64,000 nt of DNA from Elgaria multicarinata webbii. Lineage: Eukaryota > Chordata > Lepidosauria > Squamata > Anguidae. The position numbers were made by a program, and so were the translations under genes. The stretch spans positions 1,066,501 through 1,130,500 of the forward strand of contig NC_086188.1 in NCBI RefSeq assembly GCF_023053635.1. Direction: 5' to 3'. A model generated the notes under the pieces. It saw nothing but the letters and a program-made list of their open reading frames with translations, made no database searches and was not told the origin of the DNA. This document shows, piece by piece, positions 54,201-64,000 of the stretch (position 1 is its first letter; each line of letters opens with the position of its first letter).

Positions 54201-55042
54201 AAACAGCCTTTCGAAAAAAGAAGCCCCTACCTTTAAAAGTGAATATTGTGCAATCAGTCCAAACGGCCCCGTAAGATACTCATCCCACACAATGGCCTAA
54301 AGAAGGGGAAGCAAAGCATCCGTGAGGCGGCAAGATCCAGGAGCGACACGGGGAGGAGGGAAGACTCCGGTTGAGTTCAGACGACACGCTAATCAACTGG
54401 GGGTGGGGAAGAGGAACAGAATGGGAAACCGGCTCGTCCGAACTCAGCCTCTGGCAATTCAGCACAGAGGAGAGGGGCAGACGGGGGCAGCGCTGCACGT
54501 CACGCTGTGCCCGGATTCACACGTGGCAACAACCCAGAGTTCTCGACCCCCCACCCGCAAGTTCCCTCCAAGGCCCCCACGTGAGAAAGCGCCCCGTCCC
54601 CCCGCAGGCCGCCAAGGGCCGGGATGTAGGGCTGAGAGGGCAGCTGCCGGAGGGGACAGGGAGGCCTTCTCTGAGGGGAAGTGGTGGAGAGCAGCAAGGG
54701 CGGCTCCGGCGGACAGAAGCTCAGCAGAAGGGCCGGGGGGGGGGGGCAGTGGGGGTCCTGGGTTGACTCGGGAGTCAGTCCGCGGGATGAGCTGGGCCGT
54801 TGACTCGCAGGGCAGCGCGGCCGGAGCCTGTCAGGGGCGCCCCTGAGGAGGCGGAGGGGAAGGGGGAGGGGAAGGGGGAGGCCTGCCGGCCTGCCTGCCT
54901 GCCTGCCGCGGCCTGCGGCCTTCGCCTCCCCCGAGCTCACCTTGGAGCCGGCGCACTTGTCGAGGAACTCGCGCAGCTCCTTGCGGCCGGCCTCCCGCAG
55001 GGCCATCAGGTTGACCCGGCCCGAGTTCAGGTGCGCCGCCAT
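45286..55042 (-). CDS. VPS33A: VPS33A, 13 coding exons
   Basis: Sec1/Munc18 subunit of the HOPS and CORVET tethers, bound to VPS16, which promotes SNARE assembly in endosome-lysosome fusion. Exons: 54941-55042, 54231-54296, 53274-53401, 52313-52502, 51445-51561, 50815-50989, 49733-49926, 47692-47818, 47285-47352, 46737-46874, 46050-46187, 45565-45733, 45286-45479; all phases agree, 601 residues (human 596). It starts [22 protein letters not shown] landmarks: [91 protein letters not shown] and [20 protein letters not shown]. The C-terminus is MEKLEPPPF, a few residues longer than the human end. The first exon lies in a CpG island (about 54450-55260). Confidence 0.97.
45840..46010. repeat. Two retroelement tails in inverted orientation
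   Basis: TACCGCCCCATAGCCGAAGC (from about 45905) faces GCTTCGGCTATGGGGCGGTA (to about 45985), each with its AAATAAAT tail pointing outward, giving a ~25-bp perfect stem. In VPS33A intron 11. Confidence 0.75.
47443..47571. mobile_element. Foldback hAT-type MITE, copy 2
   Basis: 129-bp palindrome of the 27749 family, flanked by the 8-bp duplication CTGTAAAA (47435-47442 and 47572-47579). In VPS33A intron 8. Confidence 0.85.
48155..48330. repeat. MITE with GTTCAGACGACA termini
   Basis: CCTGTTCAGACGACACGG at the left and the complement of CCTATTCAGACAACATGC at the right; internally rich in AACCATGG palindromes. In VPS33A intron 7. Confidence 0.6.
48335..48490 (+). repeat. tRNA-headed SINE
   Basis: ATGGTGCAGTGGATAGTGTG, CTGGACTGGGACTTGAGGG and B-box-like GGGTTTGAATG, diverged from the copies at 7556 and 21800. 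Confidence 0.6.
50017..50167. mobile_element. Foldback hAT-type MITE, copy 3, with mirrored flanks
   Basis: The core 50029-50155 is the 27749-family palindrome with one mismatch. The flanks GATCTTTTAAAG and CTTTAAAAGATC are inverted complements rather than a direct 8-bp duplication, so the perfect pairing runs on for 12 bp outside the element on each side. In VPS33A intron 6. Confidence 0.85.
51790..52230 (-). repeat. Retroelement 3' fragment, minus orientation
   Basis: AACATATTAAAACAGACGAA and GGCCCTGGAGAGAACCACCC resemble the minus-strand LINE end at 18795-19205 in layout (A-rich tail side first). In VPS33A intron 4. Confidence 0.4.
53113..53190 (-). repeat. CR1 LINE 3' end, minus orientation
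   Basis: TCATAGAATCATAGAATAGT and GAGTTGGAAGGGGCCTCTAA, the CR1 end with its ATTCTATGA octamers. In VPS33A intron 3. Confidence 0.85.
54371..54453. repeat. Short MITE with GTTCAGACGACA end
   Basis: GTTGAGTTCAGACGACACGC at the left pairs with the complement of GGCTCGTCCGAACTCAGCC at the right. In VPS33A intron 1. Confidence 0.5.
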
Positions 55043-56814
55043 GACGGCCGCGTCGCCTCGGCTCCGTCAGCTGCAGGCCTCGGAGACGGGGAGGGAGGGA
55101 GGGAGGGAAGCCGGGCTGGGCCGCCCCGGCGCCGGTCATGTGAAGCCGAGGAGGCGGAGGCGGAGGCGGCCTCGAGCGCGCAGCCCCGCTCGCGCTCGCG
55201 CTCTCTCGGCCGCCCCTTGCTTCGCACCTGAAGGGACGTTCTCGGGGGATTCCTGAGGGGACGTGAAGGGGAGGGGTGGGCCATAAATGGCCACACACCC
55301 CCGATCCCCCACTTTTAGGGGTACAATATTTATGCTCAAATCCCGCCTTTCTTCGAAGCAGATCCGGGTGGTGGTGCACACGCTAACTCCTCCCTTAAAA
55401 TCATCATCATCATCACCACCACCCCCCTGGATGAGAAATGGTATCTACCAAGGTTACCCAGTTAGAGTCGTGGTGGGTTGTTTGAATCTGGGTCTCCCTG
55501 GTTTTAGACCGCTAGTCTAACCCAACTTTCCCCTTCCTGGTGCCCTCCAGGTGTGGAGTACAAATCCCAATATCCCCAACCAATAGGCTGGCTGGGAATG
55601 ATGGGAGTTGTAGCTCAACACCTCTGGACGGTTCTAGTAGTCAAAATACTACACCGCATTGAATTGGGCAGTGCTGTTCTCAGGTGGTTGGTAGATCATA
55701 AGTGTATTACTTCCCCCACCCCACCCCACCCCAAGGAGATCTGAGGATAGTGTATATCAGAAGTCCCCATCCTTTTGGGGACTCATGGGTACATTTGAGA
55801 AACTGCTGTGGGCACCACCACAAAATGGCTTCTATGGGGGATGTGGCACATCATATCATGGCTGCCATGGAGGTCTGGCTAGTCAAAAGAGATGATGGGG
55901 AGAGAAATAGGAAGGCTAGGGACGGGCAAAGGAGAGAAATAGCGAGGAAACGTGGTTTGAGTGAGGCTGTAGAGTTAGACAGAGCAAAGGGAAAAGATCT
56001 ATGTAGGCAGAAGATTGGGTGGGGCCTGGAAACTCACTGAAATAACAAAGATCCTTTCCTGATTAAAACCAACCGATATACACCGGGACCACGCAGACCT
56101 CTCTTGGGAGCCTGTTCTAAATTTTGGATGCCACAACTAGAAAGGACTTGTATTATGGATACCCACACACCATATTTCTGACAGTCGGATGATCCAAAGC
56201 AGGGCCTCAATCAGAAGATGAATAATTTCCCAACTCTGCTGAATTCCTGCGATTAAAAAATGGGCGTGTGTGTGTATAGCTGAACGATGAAAGAATGAGG
56301 CACTTCAGGAAAGGATTGCCACCTCTCCTCCCCATTCTTTGCAAGGCTTCTGTGCCTTCAACAGGCAAAAATTCAACAAGTGTAGCTTCCCCTTCTCTTT
56401 CCATGGAGGCGGAGACTGCAACACACAAGTATGCACACCCCAATTCAGGGATCCCATTTATGAAGGAAAAATTGGGGGAGTTTTCAAAGAGCTAAAGTGT
56501 ATGCAAAAAGAAGAGTGAAAAAGAGGACGCAAAAGGAAACTATAAGGCAAGAAAAGTGAGGCAAAAGGAAGGGAAAAGAGGGAGAAATGGAAGATCTCCA
56601 TTCACTCAGTATCCGGCTCCTCTTTCTTTTAGCTGCCATTCCACCTGGTTGCATGGAAGGAGAAACCCTCTCCGTTGGCAAGAACACTTGCTTCTCAAAT
56701 TCGGACTTCCTTAAGCACATTTACCAGGAAGTTGGTTCATGCCATGATCCTGGACGACTGAAGCATTGGTGATGCTCTGGGTTTAGTAACCCCGAGGCAA
56801 AGGAAGAATGCAAT
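55043..56814. other. VPS33A promoter flank and intergenic DNA
   Basis: CpG-rich to about 55260, then a degraded SINE (55320-55515), a hAT-type MITE fragment (55530-55640) and unique sequence. No gene seen. Confidence 0.5.
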
Positions 56815-58431
56815 GCAGGTGACAAGAGAATAACCATTTTATTAAAGATACAGTACACTCCGTTTAGTTTAATACTGATTTCCCTGCTTTAACTATCCCT
56901 ATAATACATTCATTACTCCAAATTTCAAACAATTACATTAGATTGACTTTATACTCATTTGCCAAATACTGTCTGTAATCTGGAGGAAAAATACACCAGA
57001 GGCGCATATATCTATCTATATATAGAAAGACATATATAGATATAGATATACAGTTATACAAGAGTTAAATTCCTCTATAATGTACAAACAGCATGGAATA
57101 TATACTTTTTCTCTCTTTTTTACATTTGTGTTTGAGACATTCAAAAGTAGAGAGATCTAAGCCAGCTTATGTGGTATCACCTTATGCAGTACACACTTCA
57201 TCAACTCCATGACTGAGTAATCTCATCAGGAACTTCACATGCATTAAAATAAGCATGGCACAGTTTCACCCATAACAGTGTGTTCTGTTTGTTTTACATT
57301 TTCATTTCTTGTAAGGTTTTTGCTTCTTAGAAAATCCACAATTATTAAATACTGAATTTTCTGTTTTACATTCATCCGGAACAAAAGTCAGACCAAAGGG
57401 GAAATAAATAAATCACTTATTCATCAAAAAAGTCTTGATTTCTGAATAGACTTTTAATAAAAACCTGTTACAGGATACAAATTTGCTGGAAGATTTTTTT
57501 TGTACATGCACAAAAAAACCCACAGTCAGAAAGGAAAAAAAAATCTCCCAAGAGTGAGACTATTTAAAGTCATAAAATCAAGTTACTGTGCTGTGCACAA
57601 AGGTCCTCTGAGGAGTTCAGATGAACAGAAGCACTAAAGACAATAAGATACTTTTCCAAAATATAAATCTTTTCTTAAATATATTTATATATGTACTTAT
57701 GTACAACTCTACAGAAGCTGAAAGACCATGGAAAGGGATGTTATCAATGTGCACAGCATAGAGGTTTCTTTATAAAAGGTATCCCCACAGTAGCTTGTTC
57801 GCTTACCTGTGTCATGATATTTTAATAAACAAAATTTCACACTGTTAAGAAATCTTGCTGAAATAAAGGCACTACTGATCTCTAGGTAGCGCACCAGAGC
57901 TCACGTGTTCTTTGATCAAGAGATAACTGAGCAGATGAAAATAATTTAAAAAAGAGCTCATCTCTTAACTCATTCCAGTGTCGAAAGCTTTACAAAATCG
58001 AAAAACATACAACTGCAGCTTTAAGAGCTTAGTGCAAATATGAAAATTAACAGCATAATTTTAAAGGTCTTTAAATAAGCTAAAACATAACTAGTTGTGG
58101 TTCCCCCACCCCCCATAGGTAAATGACATGGCGTACGGGAAGTTTCTCTTCAAAGATCATACAAACCCAGAAGTTTGGAAATGAAAATGGCAGCAATCTG
58201 CCTAGTAAATTATTTATTTTCATTTTAGCTTAGCAAGGGCAGAATAAAGTATTTGGGTGTGGAAGATCAAAATATATCTGTAAGTCTGTTGTTTGTGAAG
58301 ACGTTCGGGAGGGCAAGGGTGCTGCTTAGCCCCCTTCTTCCTGATGTCGGCCTGCTCGAATGCTGGCGGTGGACGTCGTCGTCCTGCTAATGCACAGAGC
58401 AAAGGTGTCTCTTCCCTGGTCCTCTCCTGCA
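56815..58431 (-). other. CLIP1: CLIP1 3' UTR
   Basis: AT-rich sequence after the CLIP1 stop, ending at minus-strand AATAAA (complement at 56838-56843). It carries only short frames. The length (1.6 kb) is inferred from that signal. Confidence 0.6.
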
Positions 58432-58842
58432 TCAGAAGGTCTCGTCGTCATTGCAGTTTGTAGCCCAGTGCCCAAACATTTCACAGATTTCACAATAGGG
58501 GCGTTCTTCTTTTCGGCTGCCGTGGTACGTTGAATGTGGAGGTTCGTCCGGTGCCTGTGCTTGAGTTGGACAATCTTCAGTGTCATGGAGATCGAAACAA
58601 TCACAAATGTCACAGAAAAGGCGAGGTTTCTTCTTGACTTGATTTTCTTCCTCACTGTCAAGATGAAAATTTGACAAATTTCTTTTTTAACACACTATAA
58701 TTTCATTTCTAGGTCTTTGCTCGAAATAGTGATTTTAAAGCAGGGTGGGAAATGTTCTCCTCCATGAGAGCCCCATTCCCTCTGGAGAAGTGGCTGGGCA
58801 CTGCATCCTGAGCAGGGGCAAAGCCACAAATGGGACAGGTCA

Positions 58843-58889
<47 letters not shown>

Positions 58890-61800
58890 ACATCCTTCTC
58901 TGTCCCTCCCCTTGCTTCAGCCACCCCATAATCCCGTCTACTGTTCAGCTGTTTCCCCCTGAACACCAGTGCAGAAGGGCAGATCAAGGGAAGGGAAGTT
59001 TAAAGCTTCCTGTAATCTCCCCACCAGCACCAACCAGTCTGCTCAGCTCATTTGTGGGAAACAGCTGAGCTGCAGGGAAAGGGGGGCCAGGTAGGAGGCT
59101 GCGCTGAGGAAGAGGGGCAGAGCTTGGGACTGGAGGCGGCAGGATGGATGGAGGGGTCCCCCAGAATGCATCTGGCTAGCAGCCTGGATGTTCCCCGCCC
59201 CTGTTCTAAAGGGATTTAAAAAAACCACGCCTGTGTAAAAGCCTCACAGCATTATACTGACTGGGCAGAGAAAATAACATTTCTGCCTTCTGAACCAATT
59301 TAGATATGAACTGGACATTAGGAAGGACTTCATGCCTCCCACAGAAACTTTCCACACTTCCTCTTGGAAGCCTGTCTTTCGCTTTAATAAGCCATTCAAA
59401 GATCATTACTGCTTACTGAGAATTGCAAGTAACTCTAGCAATTTCTGTAGATTTAAGATTTAGCTGAATTGTTTGTTTGTTTTTAATGAAGATGCAATTC
59501 ATACTAAGGATTTAGAATGGTTTAAAAGAACATTGTCACATCACGTGTCCTTCATTAGCTGAACAGCATGAATACTAACATGCAACCAAAATGATGTGGC
59601 ATTCCAACTGATGCCATAAGTGACCAACCTGTCATAATTAATAACTTCTTCCTCATTGCCATTGAGAGCTGCCTCAGACATCATTTCCACTTTCAATTTC
59701 AGCTCTTCGTTTTTCCTTTGAAGGTCCACAATTACAGAATTTAGGAAGTCGATCTGAAGGGTTTGTGGTGGGGAGGAAGAAGAGACAGGATTAAAAACAC
59801 AAGAACATTGAAGGAGAAGCTTTTGCAGAAAGCATTAGCTAAAAAACGTAGTATATGGGCACAAGCGATGCGTCGGGCAGAAAAACAAACTGTGCTGTCT
59901 TTGGTGACAGAATACCCTACAAATAGTAACTTTTAAGTATTAAACAGCACCAATCAACCTCATTATAGAAAAATGTGGAAGTGAGAACTGTCACACCAGG
60001 AAAACGTATCTTACAAGGTGACAATTCTTTGAGATAAGAATGTTTTATATGGAGCCAAGAATTTTGCTATCCAGGAACAAGGCTGACCCAGTCAGGAGGT
60101 GGGCCAGAGGTAGCCATTTTTTAGACAAAATCTAAACATGTAAGATTTGCTTTGTTGGCTCAGTCAAAAGATTGATTAATCTAGCATCCTGTTTCACACA
60201 GTGGCCAACCAGAGGTCTCTGGGAAACCCAGAAACTGGACATGAAAACAGATGCCACCCCTGCCCCTGGCAACATACTGCCTCTGAACATGGAAGCGCCA
60301 TAGAGCCATCGTGACTACTAGCCACGATGACTCCTCCTCCAGGAAATTGTGTAGCCCTCCTATAAAGCCATCCAGGCCTGTAACAATCACCACAAGTTGT
60401 GGCAACGAACACTATAATTATGTGCTCGGTGAAAGGCTTTCTTTGGGCTGTTCTGAAACTGCCACCAAACAACTATTTCGTGATGCTGCAGAGTAATATA
60501 ATGGCGCTGGGGGGGGGGGGGGCGGAGAAACTCTTCCATTTTCCTCTCCACAGCATACATAATTTTATGAACTTCTGTTCTGTCTACCCTTAGTCAACTT
60601 TTCTTTAAATGGAAGTCCAAAATGCTTTAAGTTCTTTTTGTAAGGAAGAAGCTCCTGATCACTTTGGTTGGCCTTTTCTGCCCCCACCTTTTACCAGTTC
60701 CATGCTATCTCTTTGGAAATATGATATCCCTGGGTCCTAATCTCAATTCCCCCCCACCATTCTTTTGTGGAGATGGCAGGATGGAAACAACTTTAAGGTG
60801 GCCCTGGCAGATTCCCTAAACAGGTGGTAGCTCATAAGAACATAAGAGCAGCCCTGCTGGATCAGACCAAGGGTCCGCCTAGTCCAGCATCCTGTTCCCA
60901 CCATGGCCAACCAGCTGCCCACAAGCAGGACATGAGTGAAACCGTACTCTCTCACTTGTGCTCCCCAGCAACTGGCGTTCTTAGGAATACTGCCTCTGAT
61001 ACGGAGGCAGCATGTAGCCATTAGGACTATATGGGCAACACCCGGGTGATTAAAACTGACAACAAGCATTTAAAGAAGCAGAGAAAGCTGAAACAAACCA
61101 TATGCTGATTGGAGGAAAATTTTCCCAGCAGCAGATGAAAGCAAAGGCAAAAAGGAAGACGAGCAGGAGCGAGGGGGAGGGGGGGGTGAGAAAGAAACCA
61201 AGCATTAGTACGTTAATTACACTAGTTATTAAGCCTATATGCAGTGTGTTACCCGGAAGCGACCCTTCACCCAATAACACAAAGTTGTATTTTTAAGTAG
61301 TCCTGAGTCTGTAAAAGCTGCTGAAGTGATAGTTCTCAGTTACCAGCATATATCACCTAAGGAGCAGTGAGCTAGGCATCAGACAGGCAACACAGCTTTC
61401 CCCATAAGCAGTCATACCTTTTCACACCCACCATTGGCTCTTATTTCACCGAGCCAGTCAACTCTTCACACATTACGCTAACCCATGGTATGGGTTGTTG
61501 AATTCTGGGTTGTTGTGATATGCGAATGCAGCTATCTAACAAACCATGGATTGTTAACCACAAACGACCCAGAAACATGGTTTGTTGTCGGGTTGTGAAG
61601 TCTGAGTTATTTAAAAATCGGTTGTAAATATGTATGAACCCAGAACCCTTGGTTGTTCATGGGTTGTTTTGCCAGATGGTGGACAAGAGTGGTTAAAAAC
61701 ACACACACAGCTGCTCTACATGCCAGTTCTACAATGCTACAAAGGCATTTCGGATACAAGGAGGGAACATGGGGCTAAGAGGGAAGAAGTAATACCTGGC

Positions 61801-63636
61801 TTTCTTGGCTGCTTTCATTCTGGAGGGTGCCACTGGCTGTATCATCTTGGAAAAGAAGAAAAAATTAAAAGGAGTAAAAAATACTGGCAAATCTTTTACT
61901 GCTTCCTTCAGGATTGAAGACACATAACGTTCTTTGCTCTTCAGGAGCTTATGATTTCAATAAATAATCACAGTCCAACAGAAATAACATGTACTGATAC
62001 AGCTGGAACTTAACTCTGGTGGCCCAGCACATGAGAGAGAGTCTGGCCGCAATTATCTGTATTCTGGTAAAAACCCTCAACAGTTGGTAGTAATGCAATA
62101 TGTCCTACATGGGGCTGCCCTTGAAGACTACTCAGAAACATTGGTTGGTACAAAATGTAGCAATACGTTTCCGAACTTGGGGCCTGCTGAACGCCGAACG
62201 CCAGCCTTGGAACAATGGCACTGCCTGCCTACTGCTCTGGCTTTGAGCACAATGCTGGTGTGCTTGAAAGCCCTGAACAACTTGGGATTAGACTTCCCCT
62301 GTATGAAACTGCCCGAACATACAGATGTTCTTTGGTCCAAATTCCCCTGCCTTCTACTGGCAGTGGCCAAGGAAAGGGTCTTTTCTCTTGTAGCACCTTC
62401 TCTGAGGAATTCTTGCCATGGGGATACTTGTCTGCCATCGGCCCCGCAGTCTTTTTTGCCACCATGTAAAGGAATAGTTATTTGCCCAGCATTTAATGTT
62501 ATATTTTAGATCTGGGGCTGTATATGGAGCTGTATTTACTTCATTGTGCTGCTGCTTTTATATCTAGCATTTCATTATTTTTTTAAAAGGGATTTTAAAA
62601 CTCCCAGCAGCTCTCAAAGTCTTCACACTGATTGAGTGGGATGTGCAAATTGTGCAAATTGTAACAAGTAAAATTATTTGCTGTCAATGAAACAGCAACT
62701 TCAAGTAAAAATGTATACAAATCCCTCCTCCCATTTGACGGAGGAAGTGAAATTTGAGTGATTTTGCTAAAGGAAAACAGATACCCAGCTTGGAGCTGAA
62801 TCAAAGCGCACTTGTGGCTCCCAGTGGTACTCTTAGACCACACTGGATTTGCATTGAAGTCATTAGTACAGGACAACTTCACGGACTGTCTGATTAGAAC
62901 AGGCAATGGCCATACTTTTGAAGTAAGCATCCTAAAAGGCCAGGAGGCCCTGCCTGCCTGTCCATAAATTACAGGCGCACTGATCATTCATGTGTTCCCA
63001 TGTAACAATACTATTGCTACCATTAGGTGCAACATGAGGTCCAGAACAGCCCCATCCCAACAGGGTTCCCCATTATGAGAAAGGACACCCTAAAGAAAAC
63101 ACGACAGGTGTATCCCTCTCCTGGTTTGGATTCTATTCCCGGCTTAGCTGCCTTGTGCGACACGAACCAAGGATCACATGAGAACCGATGACGGCAGTTT
63201 CACACATCCAAAATGGCATCAAGCGATAATGTCTACAACGTACCAGTAATGAGAGATCTCACCCCAACTGAACTACTAACATCAAGTCATTTCCTTCTTT
63301 GAGAGGACGGATTTAGATGACGTGGGTTTTTAACACCGCATGGAAGCTTCGGCTGTCACTGCATGGAAGGGATCCCCACTTAACTGTGCCATCTGAAGGG
63401 ATCCACCGTGTGATACACTCTGGAGCCAACCCATGTTCAGCAAGCTGCAACAGCGAAAACGCAGCAAACAGACCAGAGCTGGTTTTACCTGAGGAGCTGG
63501 GAGGTTTCTGGCTCTCTCGGAGCTTCTGTTCCAGATTCTTAACTTTGAGCTCAAGTTTCAACTTATCAGACTCCAGTGACTGAACTACTGAATGCAAATT
63601 CCTCGCAGTGGCATTCTCTCCACGGAGCACTGTGAC
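58432..63636 (-). CDS. CLIP1: CLIP1 (CLIP-170), last four coding exons
   Basis: C-terminal part of the microtubule plus-end tracking protein CLIP-170. Minus-strand exons: 63489-63636, 61796-61845, 59629-59753, 58432-58654, all GT..AG and in phase. They encode the end of the coiled coil ([40 protein letters not shown]) and then the two zinc knuckles, [18 protein letters not shown] and [15 protein letters not shown], closing NDDETF. The knuckles bind p150Glued and fold back on the N-terminal CAP-Gly domains. The CAP-Gly domains and most of the coiled coil lie beyond the window edge. The short exon 61796-61845 codes [17 protein letters not shown], the least conserved piece. Confidence 0.97.
58843..58887. 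repeat. (CT)n microsatellite
   Basis: About 22 CT units in the last CLIP1 intron. Confidence 0.95.
60145..60370 (+). repeat. Reptilian interspersed repeat, diverged
   Basis: CTAGCATCCTGTTTCACACA and GTGGCCAACCAGAGG, an older relative of 60833-61035. In a CLIP1 intron. Confidence 0.6.
60833..61035 (+). repeat. Reptilian interspersed repeat
   Basis: CATAAGAACATAAGAGCAGC, CCTGCTGGATCAGACCAAGG and GCATCCTGTTCCCACCATGG, a family common in reptile and bird genomes. Confidence 0.7.
62070..62580 (+). mobile_element. Non-LTR retrotransposon 3' fragment
   Basis: Contains GGGGCTGCCCTTGAAGACTA, GGTTGGTACAAAATGTAGCA and a segment decoding as [17 protein letters not shown], related to the C-terminal LINE pattern at 18795-19205. 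No long frame remains. In a CLIP1 intron. Confidence 0.6.
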
Positions 63637-64000
63637 CTGCAAAATTTAAAGAAGAAAAGAAAAATGAATAAATAAATGAAGGCTATACTAATCACAATAA
63701 CCAGATATGTTTCCTCTGGATGCAATGTGCCTCTGACTACCAGATACTGGAGACAAACAGGGGATAAATGTCATAGTTCTGCACCCTTCTTTTGAATTTC
63801 CCCAAGACATCCAACCGGCTGCTGTACAAGGCCAACTTTTCAGGTCACTTTTTTTGTCGCAAAGACACCATGAGCTGGGCTTTATCATGTCATTTTAATT
63901 TGTTGAATGTTTCGTTTGAATGAGCCCTTGTGTGGCAGGATCTGGTATCTACACATTGAGGCCAAATTGTTTCCCATGGAAACAAAAAGATGTAAGAGCA

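Overview
The window is nuclear DNA of a reptile, most likely a squamate. Protein-coding genes have short exons with GT..AG introns, and the matches are to vertebrate genes. The repeats are CR1 LINE ends, tRNA-headed SINEs with AAATAAAT tails, hAT-type foldback elements with 8-bp target duplications and a Tc1-like element. Gene names rest on remembered vertebrate proteins; no database was searched.

The gene order is the vertebrate block known from human 12q24.31: end of MLXIP (+), an IL31-like cytokine gene (-), LRRC43 (+), DIABLO (-), an unrecognised two-exon gene for a 67-residue membrane protein (-), VPS33A (-), and the 3' end of CLIP1 (-). B3GNT4, which lies between LRRC43 and DIABLO in human, is not seen. 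The first 30 kb are GC-rich with many simple repeats; from about 29.7 kb on the DNA is AT-rich except at the DIABLO and VPS33A promoters.

Region by region: 1-4990 holds the last two MLXIP exons and a long 3' UTR. 4991-10574 is mostly non-coding, with a CpG-rich block and one possible orphan first exon. 10575-13352 holds the cytokine gene, whose last exon and proximal 3' UTR are duplicated as a ~97% identical inverted repeat upstream of its signal-peptide exon. 13353-20490 is non-coding and repeat-rich. 20496-29713 is LRRC43, with twin RFX X-box motifs in front. 29735-31655 is empty. 31655-37744 is DIABLO. 37745-39824 is non-coding. 39825-41830 is the small membrane protein gene. VPS33A runs from 45286 to 55042, and CLIP1 from 56815 past the window end.

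The genes are functionally unrelated neighbours: a glucose-sensing transcription factor, a cytokine, a cilia-type leucine-rich repeat protein, a mitochondrial IAP antagonist, a HOPS/CORVET tethering subunit and a microtubule plus-end protein. The most novel items are the IL31-like cytokine with its inverted duplication and the 67-residue membrane protein whose frame and start are both defined by a clean splice.
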